From: Chaetoderma sp. LZ-2023a | Taxonomy: Eukaryota > Mollusca > Caudofoveata > Chaetodermatida > Chaetodermatidae | Assembly: GCA_034401795.1 (NCBI GenBank) | Contig: CM067367.1 | Coordinates: 78,340,079 to 78,404,078 of the forward strand | Direction of reading: 5' to 3' | Length of the DNA stretch: 64,000 bases | Shown here: positions 53,231 through 63,859 of the stretch, in pieces | Numbering within the stretch: position 1 is the first letter of the stretch | How the letters are laid out: the number at the start of each line of letters is the position of its first letter | Program-made: the position numbers and the translations under genes | Notes under the pieces: model-generated | What the model was told of the DNA's origin: nothing | Seen by the model: only the letters and a program-made list of their open reading frames with translations | Databases searched by the model: none

Positions 53231-55320
53231 ATTCTCTTACTTTTGCATTTTGCATCCATATTTTTTGTTGCTGAACAATACAGTTGCTTTTTTGTCCAGA
53301 TTTTGTTTCCTGTTAACGGCTTTGTATGTTTCCGACCAGAATCTTCACATTTCTAGATTTAAATTTTCACATTACTAGTCATTTGAATATTTTTAGCATT
53401 TGTGAACCCAGATGTACGCATATTAACTATCAAAGTTTATATATTTCTGGGTAAACACTTGCTTATAATCCCAAATTCACAGATTTCAGTACCAATTTCT
53501 TGCTTTTTCACACATACATGTACCATATTATTGCATTATAGGTCAAAATTTTGTTGTTTCCTGTCAAGAGTTGTGCATTTAAGGATTCAATTTGCCCATG
53601 TTTCTGACAAGAGTTTTCATATTTCCAACTTAAAATTTAAATACTAGCCTATATTTAGCAAAATGTTCATATTTCCATGTCTGGGTAAACATCTGCTTTT
53701 AATCCCTACTTCACAGATTTCAGTAGCAAATCTTTGAATTTTCACACATATTCTTGCATTTTAGGTACAAATTTTCTTGTTTCCTGTTAAATTTTAAAGA
53801 CTGGCTAATGTTTGGGGAAATGTTCCATTAGAAATTCTGAATTTTAAACCCAGATATGCATATTAACTGTAAAAAAATGTATATGTTTTTCTGTAAACTA
53901 TTGCTTTTAACACAAAATTCATAAGTTTCAGCACTCAATTGTTTGCATTTCAACACCAATTTCTGCATTTAACTACATAGTTTCATGATTCCAGCCAGAA
54001 CGTGTGTTTGGAACATAATTGTAACTGTTTCTTACTAAAATAATAATATCCCAGGTGAAAGATACAGGGCCATCATGACCATTGTGCCTTTTGATGCCAA
54101 AGTCTACTTTGATCTCTGGCAGCCTGTGTGCCATTTCTCAAGCTCTGTGTATACCATGAAAGTTCATATTCTATATGGACTGGTATATTGCAATTGAAAA
54201 CTGGCATGTAATCTTGACATCTAACTGTGGCCATCCTTAGACTATGGTATGTTTGTAATATTAAACTCAAAAATATAATTTGGATATATAAGCATTCAAT
54301 AAAATTTTAATGGAAAATGCTTTTCTTCATTTTATCATGAAAATTAATGAGAAAAATAAAAAGTTACTTACGATTTGTCATCTAATTTTGAGAAAATCAT
54401 GAGGAAAATGTTAAGTAAACAGGACTCAGATACCATTTACTCCTGTGTTTTCATCTAATTTTGAGAAAATCTTGAAGAAAATATTGAGTAGCTGACCACA
54501 ACTACGAGTTCCATATGGTTTTTCATCCACCATTTAGAAAATCTTGAAGAAAAGTTTAGGTACCTCATGGGTATTCACAAGATCTTAAGGAAAACGCTAA
54601 ATACCACATTTTTGTTGTTTCCTGTCAAGAGCTGTGCATTTAAGGATTCAAAATTCCCATGTTTCTGACCAGAGTTTTCAGATTTCCAACTTAAATTTTA
54701 AACACTAGCCTATATTTAGCCAAATATTCATATTTCCATTAAAAATGTTAACATTTTGAACCGATACCTGTATATTAACTGTCAAAATTTATATATTTCT
54801 GGGTAAACATTTGCTTTTAATCACAAAGTCACAGATTTCAGTACCAAACCTTTGAATTTTCACACATATTCATGCATTTTACGTTCACATCTTCTTGTTC
54901 CCTGTTACATTTTAAACACTGACAGATATTTGATGAAATGTTCCATTAAAAATTTAGAACTTTTAGCCCAGATATGCATATTAACTGTCAAAATTTATAT
55001 ATTTCTCTAGAAACATTTGCTTTAACACAAAATTCACAAATTTCAGTTCAACATTTGGGTTGCATTTCAACATCATATTCTGCATTTAAGTACACATTTC
55101 CATGATTCCAGACAGAATGTGTGTTTGTAACCTAATTTAAATGTTTCTTATTCAAATACGGATTGTCACAGGGCTATCATTCTATATGGACTGGTATATT
55201 GAAATTGTAGCCTGACATGCAATCTTGCCATCTCATTGAGGCCATCCTTAATATATTGCCTGTTTGTAGTAATTATATAATATAATATAATTTGGATATA
55301 TAAGCATTCGATGAAATTTA
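53231..55320 (+). repeat. Diverged tandem repeat with period about 1.06 kb
   Basis: TTGTTGTTTCCTGTCAAGAG recurs at 53551 and 54612. AATTTGGATATATAAGCATT recurs near 54278 and 55287. Many blocks between (AAACATTTGCTTTTAA, ATTAACTGTCAAAATTTATA) repeat at the same spacing with heavy divergence. AT-rich, no coding content; 54310-54600 has short AAATCTTGA.GAAAA repeats. Confidence 0.75.
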
Positions 55321-55974
55321 AGAATTGGAAAACAATTGTAGAAACCTTTTATAAGCTTAATTAAGTCTTTCAAAAATGTATGCAGAAAAAATAAATAAAC
55401 AACATTTATCAATGATTGGGTCATCGCCTGACTGTAAAGATCGCTACAAAACAGCCACAGCAATTTAAGCAGATCGACTATAGCTGCGTCATTGATTACA
55501 TTCGATTATCAAACGCATGCCACTCAGTACGCGCACAAGTGTGTGTCCGGAGCTGTATCTAATAAAATGCTGGTCCTATTCGGCTAAACTTTGAACACAA
55601 TAAAGGTTCTCGATAGGAGATTTCCAGACGTCATCCGTGATCCGGAGTAAGGATCCCAGATCCCGATTGGATCAATTTCCGTATCTGTAGATATCTCGGA
55701 AAGTACTAGTCTGATTTGGCTCATATTTTATCACTGGGATTCCACACCTTTGGGATAATCCGAAAAAAATCGAAAAAGTAAAAAGAAATCCGGAAAATTT
55801 GAATAAATTCAATTAATTAGAAAAAAATCCGAAGTATCTGAAATTCCAGAAATTTCGGATATTCACAACAAAAAATTGGATAATCGGAAAAATTGCCTCA
55901 CACGTAGGCTGATGTCACAAAACATAGTAACATATCTAGCACCGACATGAATATTGAAAAGGCGCCAATTGTAC
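55321..55974. other. Spacer with family C copy and G/A-rich tracts
   Basis: A family C relative at about 55530-55740 (ATCTCGGAAAGTACTAGTCT and GATTTGGCTCATATTTTATC blocks), then runs of CCGAAAAAAAT type up to 55890. Confidence 0.5.
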
Positions 55975-56300
55975 GAATGGAATTTCTTTACTATTTAATA
56001 AACATCCTGCCGAATATTTTAAAACTAATTTTGATAGGGCGCTGCCATGGTCAGCAACAGCAACGAGTCAAATCAGTTTCAAATTATTCAACGGCTTACC
56101 TGTATAGTTAGAAATTGAGATCCTGGGAATACATTATTCAATAAACATAAATTGATTCCAACACACGGAAAAAATGGGCGAAACTTAGCTTAAAATGGCC
56201 CAGACATAGCTAGAAATGGGCGAAACATAGCTAGAAATAGGTGAGACATAGCTAGAAATGGGCTGGACATAGCTAGAAATGAATCGATCTCCTAGGTTAA
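55975..56300 (-). repeat. Family A MITE, reverse, with internal 21-bp expansion
   Basis: AAACATCCTGCCGAATATTT, GTCAGCAACAGCAACGAGTC centre and ACCTGTATAGTTAGAAATTG. Its left-end motif is expanded into about five tandem copies of ATGGGCGAAACATAGCTAGA + A (56172-56283). Confidence 0.8.
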
Positions 56301-57109
56301 ATAGATATTAGAAAAAACCTAGCCAGGTCACGTACATATTAAAGGAGCATAGGCATCTAACCATGAAAATATTGCTAGCAATTGTGAAAGGAACTTGCGG
56401 AAGCGCGTCCCCCCCCCCCCCAACCACCACTACCAACAACCCCCGCCCCCAATCCCTTCGCCACGCCAATGCCCTCGCGACCCCACCCACCTCTCCCCAC
56501 CCTCACCACACACCACACCTAGCATGCGTACCTACATATCATGTTGACATTTTAACCACGCTTGTTTTATAGTAAACGTGTAATGTTTATGTCCGCCAGA
56601 GCTCTTAAAGAATGTCAATTTGCAGGCCAAATGAAGACTTTTTTAAGTTCTACGGCAATGACTGCAGTGTAACAAACAGTTGAGAATCGTATATTTTCAT
56701 CAAAGCATTACCTTAGCGCATCTATCAAGTCGTATGTCCTACAATATAACTTTCTTATCAATGAAGTGGTAGATGTGTCTTTGGAACATCCAAAGAGATA
56801 TAGTTCACTAACAAGAGAGGACCGTCTGTAGGTCATAGAAATCTTAGTATATTAACGCTACAGAGGTTCGGCAGAAACAGTTAAAGGGATGTTAATATCA
56901 TCTGAAATGTTGTATTGTACAGATAGATTATGGTTTATAGATTCATATGGATCATTCATACCCTGTCACATTCCCTTATTTGTTTCACAATCATCTGCTT
57001 TGTCTTATCGCGTCAGTGTTGAACAGTGACCGTCACCATTTTGTCTCCCCAAGCGATAGTGTGTGATGTCATGTAAGTGTCAATGCATTATATCCATTAT
57101 TATTTAATA
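56301..57109. other. No gene recognised
   Basis: A poly-C tract at 56409-56420 inside a C-rich stretch (to about 56520), and a family B scrap at about 56600-56660 (AATTTGCAGGCCAAATGAAG). No exon seen. Confidence 0.4.
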
Positions 57110-57215
57110 CTCACCCCATTGAATATTTTGAAACTAATTTGACTGGAAGTGGTTGCTGCCTATTGCAGCAACAACTTCCAGTGAAATTAATTTCAAGATA
57201 TTCAACAGCTTACAT
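57110..57215. repeat. Family A hairpin with compensated arms
   Basis: TTGAATATTTTGAAACTAAT .. GGAAGTGGTTGCTGC / GCAGCAACAACTTCC .. TTCAAGATATTCAA. Where the consensus has GGGCGCT/AGCGCCC, this copy has GGAAGT/ACTTCC, so pairing is kept. Confidence 0.8.
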
Positions 57216-58229
57216 GTATGATTGCTTTTGTACCACATTGGCAAACTATAGCTAGCACCTATAACTGAGGCTTTATACCGAGGCAGACACGCTGGGATTT
57301 TTCTGATTGCTTGAGAAGTAAATCATTACAGCCATCATAGGCTATAGAAATGTATCAACATTTAGCTACTAAAGCCTGGATATCTTTCGCTGTCGCCTAA
57401 TATAAGCTAAAATGTTAGGAATGGATTATGGATGGCAAACCCTATCACCTGAATGGTTAGTAGAAGACAAGGTGAGATTTTCTAGGTACCGAATCATAGC
57501 AGGAAGGTGCGTCCGCAAGTATCCCACAGAGTTGCCAGTAAATGCATAACGGATGTGAAGTAGCTATGTTTAAACACGGATGTTTCCGCTTAAGTTATTA
57601 CACGTTATTATTAACGTTACACGATAGATGTCGGGTTGTTTATGATCAACACGAATTTGATCAGGACACTTTGTTGCGAGCTCATGACGATCGCAAGAGA
57701 GCAGGTGTATGATGTGATTGTACAGAAGTTCCACGGTGGTGATATAATTGACTACAATTAAGTCGCGAAAAACACGTGAGTTCTGCAGGAACACTACGGG
57801 TGCCCTACGGATTGAAGATTCCACGAAATCAATGATAGAATCTGTGAAAATCAAACGAAAATCACCAGTAAAAATAAGACGGTTACTATTAAGAATGCTG
57901 TTTGTGGAGATGGAGAATAATGGAGCGATCGATTAGCCTATTTGGAGTCCTTGAGCGTGTTGGTGGGTGAGTGGATGGTGGCACTGACCGGTGTGTGAGG
58001 GAATGAGTGACAATAAGGGAGAGTGGTTGGTACTTGCGATGTTATGAAAGAAATGTGACCAGTTAGGTGCCAAAGTTACCCCGGGTGTCGAAATAACCCC
58101 AGCTTACGGGAAAACACCGGTAAGTTAATAATTCCCCTTTCCAGAGTATCCATCCATCATCTGAACTCGAATGACGTCATAATCAGCTCAACCCGTGTAT
58201 GATGATGTTACAATCATTATGTCACAATG
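57216..58229. other. No gene recognised
   Basis: An open minus-strand frame (about 57570-57938, about 120 codons) has no recognised domain. TGACGTCA at 58172-58179 lies just before the next MITE. Confidence 0.35.
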
Positions 58230-58560
58230 GGTTTCATATAGACCGTCATCAAATCTCAGAGTCCGACACGTTGTATGAATTGTGTGTCTTTGCAATTCTT
58301 AGCTATTTAATAAACATGATGTTGAATATTTTGAAACTAATTTGACTGGGCGCTGTTGCTGCCTTAGGCAGCAACAGCACCCAGTCAAATTAGTTTCAAA
58401 ATATTCAACAGCCTACCTGTGCAGTTTTATGGGAAATTGATAGTCAGGGTGTTCAGAGATCGATGGATCCCAACACGAGCGAGGTGTGGGTGGAACTTGG
58501 CTAGAGATTGGCGGGTCATAGCTAAATCCGGAAAGGTCCATTTACAGCATGACTGTGAGA
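58230..58560 (-). repeat. Family A MITE, reverse, with 43-bp near-perfect hairpin
   Basis: Arms 58321-58363 and 58367-58409 are complementary at 42 of 43 positions around a 3-nt loop (TTA). The flanking blocks (GACACGTTGTATGAATTGTG; GATCGATGGATCCCAACACG; CTAAATCCGGAAAGGTCCAT) complete the element. Best example of the family's central fold-back. Confidence 0.9.
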
Positions 58561-58770
58561 TAAGGAATTCAATGCCTTACTACAAATATACAGAATAGAT
58601 ATACCTATCACTCCTGTTTATTAGGGAATGAAATGAAGACTAGCCCGCTAGTGTGATGGTAAGGGAAATTGACAAGGGCGAGGAATACTCAGTCAAATGA
58701 TTCACTCACGCATTGCATTATTTTGTCCGTGATAATAGTTTGGCAAACAATGCTATATCTGGTTTACATT
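58420..58770 (-). repeat. Inverted partner of 36890-37230
   Basis: Reverse-complement copy, beginning inside the MITE and extending about 200 bp beyond its end through GCCTTACTACAAATATACAG and GTGTGATGGTAAGGGAAATT. Confidence 0.8.
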
Positions 58771-58799
58771 GATCAGTATCAGTATACATCTTATATTTT

Positions 58800-59045
58800 A
58801 TGTTCAGTCAGTAAATCGAAGAATCCGATTTTTCACTCAAGTGCTGACGTCATAATATTAAATACGCCACTAGCTAGCAGCTGTTGATATCACAATCAAA
58901 ATGGCGTATAACTCTGTCATGAAAATCGAAGTCATTTTGTTGAACATTCTAAAGATAAATTGACTGGAAGCTAGACAACAACAGCCCCAGCGAAATTCCT
59001 TTCAAAATATTCAAGAGCTTACCTGTTTTCAAAATATTCAAGTTT
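58800..59045 (-). repeat. Family A fragments
   Basis: TGACGTCA at 58844-58851, then a decayed hairpin (TGTTGAACATTCTAAAGATA .. TTTCAAAATATTCAAGAGCT). Confidence 0.65.
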
Positions 59046-59359
59046 GGCTTTATGGGATCGGCCTTTGGTAGACTACGAAGTATATATATATGCGAAAATG
59101 AATCCTGAATCTTGAATCTATAATGTCTTTGATATTCGGATTCTGGCTACAGGATTCAAAGTACATACGTCTATTCCGTAACAGAAACGAAATTTTAGAG
59201 GAATTTCATAACACTTTACTTGTAACTTGTTCATATATTGCCATTAGAAATGTTACCTAACTACTACCGAAAGCGGCCCCATTATTATTTTAGTATTTCC
59301 AGTTATTGTCTAGTAATAACAAGAACTGCTATATAAGGTATGCCGGATAATAAATACAA
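59046..59359. other. No recognisable feature
   Basis: AT-rich spacer. Confidence 0.4.
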
Positions 59360-59720
59360 TGGGCCGTTCCATTTTTAGCTATGCCCCTCCCACCGCTAGC
59401 TAAGCTCCACCCACACCTCGCTCATGTTGGGATCGATCGATCTCAGAACTCGCTGACTATCAATTACCAGAAAACTATACATTGAAACTAATCAGTAGCC
59501 AGTGAAATCAGTTTCAAAATATTCAACAGAATATTTATTAAATAGTAAAGACATACAATTCGTACACTACCGCATAGTCCGTATTCAAATATGTGTTCGT
59601 GACGTACTTATCTACGTCATTCATGACGTCATAATGACGTCATTGACTATTATGTCACTCTACCAGTCATGTAGTTGATTATGACGTCATATGATGGGTG
59701 GATAAAGTGGAACGGTATAT
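59360..59720 (+). repeat. Family A MITE, full length apart from hairpin loss
   Basis: Left end GGGCCGTTCCATTTTTAGCT and right end AAAGTGGAACGGTATA are inverted (CCGTTCCA / TGGAACGG). It contains all family blocks and three TGACGTCA sites (59623, 59635, 59682). Confidence 0.85.
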
Positions 59721-60500
<780 letters not shown>

Positions 60501-61000
60501 NNNNNNNNNNNNNNNNNNNNNNNNNNNNNNNNNNNNNNNNNNNNNNNNNNNNNNNNNNNNNNNNNNNNNNNNNNNNNNNNNNNNNNNNNNNNNNNNNNNN
60601 NNNNNNNNNNNNNNNNNNNNNNNNNNNNNNNNNNNNNNNNNNNNNNNNNNNNNNNNNNNNNNNNNNNNNNNNNNNNNNNNNNNNNNNNNNNNNNNNNNNN
60701 NNNNNNNNNNNNNNNNNNNNNNNNNNNNNNNNNNNNNNNNNNNNNNNNNNNNNNNNNNNNNNNNNNNNNNNNNNNNNNNNNNNNNNNNNNNNNNNNNNNN
60801 NNNNNNNNNNNNNNNNNNNNNNNNNNNNNNNNNNNNNNNNNNNNNNNNNNNNNNNNNNNNNNNNNNNNNNNNNNNNNNNNNNNNNNNNNNNNNNNNNNNN
60901 NNNNNNNNNNNNNNNNNNNNNNNNNNNNNNNNNNNNNNNNNNNNNNNNNNNNNNNNNNNNNNNNNNNNNNNNNNNNNNNNNNNNNNNNNNNNNNNNNNNN
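60501..61000. other. Assembly gap, 500 N
   Basis: Exactly 500 N between tiles. ORFs that cross it are meaningless. Confidence 0.95.
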
Positions 61001-62079
61001 ACATCAGCTTTTCCACTAGTTTTAAAAGATGGTTTCGGTAATCCATGTACTGCCGATCGGGGAAAACGGTTACGAAATGCTCGGGGAAAAGATGCGAGAA
61101 ATGATAAAACAAATAATAACGGGAAAAAAACGTTTACGTAGAAGCGAAAATTATTATTATGTGCAAACAGAGGCTCCATTTATCAATGTACCGAAAGGGT
61201 ACTATGCCGTAAGACAAGATTTAGACACAAAAAATATTTTTTCAATTTTTACTTGCATCGCGCGAATCTAGTTTCTCTCACGGTTAAAGATAATTACGCT
61301 ATACGTTTAGGTAGAGATGTGGCAAATTTAATCGGATTCGAATGAGGAAAAATACATATGGGACCTATAGACTTTAAAGAATCATTTCGTTCAAATCGTG
61401 AGGGTGGTCCTACGACCGCGTTTATATACTGCGACGTAGTCTCACACAGCATGGTAGGCGATACTTCCGCACCGCTACTCAGAGTGATACCCGTTTCTAG
61501 TACAGATGGAGGAAAAGATATATGAAAAGATATTACGTTCAGCAATACCTTTCGCAAAAAATGTGGCTAAATCTGTAGGTAAACAAGCTCTTAGTGCTGA
61601 AATCGGACTAGCCGAGGACGTAATGGCTGGAAAAAATGTTAAAACGGCATTAAAATCGAGAGCAGGTGGTGTTGCCAGGTCTTTGATACCGGAAGCTGTG
61701 ACAGCCGTGCGAGGTGGTTTAAGACCACCTCAACCTAAACGCAAAAAGAAGAATAATACACGCAATGCTCAGTCAATGCACGCGATACCGAAGAGGAAGG
61801 GTTGCAATAGACATCAGGGAAAACAAGCTGATATCTTTAATTAACAAACAACATGGAACTTAATCAGATCTGCGAGTGCTCGAAGAGCGAATTAGACATT
61901 GTTCAGACGCGTCCCATAGTGACGACATTGGAGTCTGCAAAATGGGTACTGTGTCAAAGAACTACATCGATACTATTGGAATACTTATAACGGATAGAAC
62001 TGGCGACAATATACCATTCAAGGACGGAGCGTCGCCGAGTGTACTCTGTTTGCATTTCAGACGACGACGACAACAATAA
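61001..62079 (+). pseudogene. Adintovirus/Polinton penton-like capsid protein, broken
   Basis: The tile begins inside or near the gene. Parts that fit the minor (penton) capsid protein of animal adintoviruses/Polintons are a PKGYYAVRQDL segment (about 61190-61225), a VANLIGFE segment (about 61320-61343), YCDVVSHSMVGDTSAPLLRV (about 61428-61490), and the end IGILITDRTGDNIPFKDG .. LHFRRRRQQ (about 61975-62079). A frameshift near 61230, a TGA near 61345 and a further frameshift near 61515 interrupt it. A 425-bp duplicated segment (61531-61955) separates its middle from its end. The stop overlaps the next start codon (TAATG at 62077-62081), as in a compact viral gene block. Dead copy. Confidence 0.7.
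61531..61955 (+). repeat. Copied 425-bp segment inserted in the penton gene
   Basis: Almost identical to 62233-62657 (offset 702), covering the second two-thirds of the pVI/pX-like gene and the first 30 or so codons of the capsid gene. It lies between two parts of the penton gene that belong together, so it is the inserted copy. It creates a 112-codon chimeric ORF (61506-61844). Confidence 0.9.
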
Positions 62080-62546
62080 TGAGAGGGACGTTAAGAGGGC
62101 CGATTAGAGGAAGAACGAACGAGCCAGCGCTGGCACGTTACTACACGATTCAAGCGGGTCATGGACGTATTCCAGCTTTTGTTGGCGTGCGATACCAATC
62201 AGGGCATGGACTCGGTAATATCTTAGTTGGTCTATTACGTTCAGCAATACCTTTCGCAAAAAATGTGGCTAAATCTGTAGGTAAACAAGCTCTTAGTGCT
62301 GAAATCGGACTAGCCGAGGACGTAATGGCTGGAAAAAATGTTAAAACGGCATTAAAATCGAGAGCAGGTGGTGTTGCCAGGTCTTTGATACCGGAAGCTG
62401 TGACAGCCGTGCGAGGTGGTTTAAGACCACCTCAACCTAAACGCACAAAGAAGAATAATACACGCAATGCTCAGTCAATGCACGCGATACCGAAGAGGAA
62501 GGGTTGCAATAGACATCAGGGAAAACAAGCTGATATCTTTAATTAA
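62079..62546 (+). CDS. Polinton/adintovirus pVI/pX-like small capsid-associated protein
   Basis: An intact 155-residue ORF. It has a glycine-rich start with two GxG segments (QAGHGRIPAF, YQSGHGLGN, about residues 25-47). Then a long amphipathic alanine/valine-rich region (about 52-110) and a strongly basic end (PKRTKKNN, PKRKGC). This is the layout of the small membrane-active or core proteins (adenovirus pVI/pX-like) found next to capsid genes in adintoviruses. It overlaps the penton stop by one base and is followed 9 bases later by the capsid ATG. The assignment rests on layout and position. Confidence 0.6.
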   Translation: MRGTLRGPIRGRTNEPALARYYTIQAGHGRIPAFVGVRYQSGHGLGNILVGLLRSAIPFAKNVAKSVGKQALSAEIGLAEDVMAGKNVKTALKSRAGGVARSLIPEAVTAVRGGLRPPQPKRTKKNNTRNAQSMHAIPKRKGCNRHQGKQADIFN

Positions 62547-62554
62547 CAAACAAC

Positions 62555-63854
62555 ATGGAACTTAATCAGATCTGCGAGTGCTCGAAGAGCGAATTAGACA
62601 TTGTTCAGACGCGTCCCATAGTGACGACATTGGAGTCTGCAAAATGGGAACTGTTTCAGCCTGTATCTAGTTTATCAGATAGTGGACCGATCGAGTTTTA
62701 CGTCAGGGGTCTGCCGATAGATATTTAGATCTTACACAATCTTATCTTTCGATTAAAGTTAAGCTAGTAAAGCTAGATCGAAATGGTGATGAAAAGACAC
62801 TCGAGGCGAATGACCTGATAGCTCCTGCGAATAATCTTTTGCATACGATGTTCTCACAAGTGGATGTTTTTTTGAATGGAAAACGTGTCAGCGACTCGAA
62901 CGAACATTATGGTTTCCGCTCCTACATCGAGACGTTACTAAATTATGGCAGCGATGCCGCATCCTCGCATCTACAACTTGCTGGATGGAAAATAGATGAT
63001 GCCGGCGAATTTGATAATATCGACGATACTAACTTAGGTTTTCAAGCACGTAGAAGAATGATGGAGCAGAGTAAAACGGTGCAATTAATAGGCCGCATAC
63101 ACAGCAATATGTTTCTGCAGGACCGATTCCTGCTCGGTTCCGTTGATTTAAGAGTACGCCTACAGAGGAGTAAAGATGCATTCGCCATTATGGCCACGGA
63201 AGGAGTGAGGCCTAAATTGAAAATAATGTCGGCTAACTTATTTGTACGCAAAGTTATCCCATCATCAGTTCTGCTAGTGGCGCACGCCGTTACTCTGAGA
63301 CAGACAAGCGCGAAATATCCTATTCGCAGGGTAGTGTGTACGACTTTTACATCACCTAGCGGTGTTCTGAGCATCGATAGAGATTATATATTTATTGGGC
63401 AGCTACCTACTAGAGTATTATTCGCTTTTGTACCTAATGATGCCTATAATGGCGTGGTGCATAAAAATCCGTTCAAGTTTGATAACAATAACACTACCTA
63501 CGCTACATGTTATATAAATGGAGGTTACAACATCGCCAATACGTCCTTCATTTAGCGACGACATTTACTCGGACGCTTATTTCTCACTATTCAGCGGTAC
63601 TGGGGCATTATTCTAGGACCGGGGCTACCTGATAAATAAGACTCAGTTCAGACATGGAACCACATTGTTCGCATGGGGATTTTACACCAGATCTAGCTGA
63701 TTCAGAGCATCGTTACCCTACATGCACTGGTTCGCTGAGAGTGGTCTTCCATTTTGTTCAAGCACTTGCCGCTACAACCAATGTAATTTGCTATGCTGAA
63801 TTTGATAATACAATAGAAATTGGATCAGACTTTAACGTATTAACAGATTATTAA
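62555..63854 (+). pseudogene. Polinton/adintovirus major capsid protein (double jelly-roll), broken
   Basis: Starts at ATG 62555 and ends at TAA 63852-63854, about 433 codons. The N-terminus has CSKSELDIV and SSLSDSGPIEF, and the middle has LHTMFSQVDVFLNGKRVSDS. The end has FDNTIEIGSDFNVLTDY. All fit the animal proteins often annotated F54H12.2-like, which correspond to adintovirus/Polinton hexon-type capsids. Lesions: a frameshift at about 62710-62716 (frame 1 stops at 62726), a frameshift before the TAG at 63553, a TAG at 63614-63616 and another frameshift near 63680. The longest intact part is 62839-63555 (238 codons). The role was the icosahedral shell. This copy cannot make a full protein. 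Confidence 0.8.
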
Positions 63855-63859
63855 CAAAT

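Noticed and set aside
57570-57938. About 120 open codons on the minus strand
   Set aside because: No recognisable motif, no supporting splice sites and no better than chance in sequence of this type.
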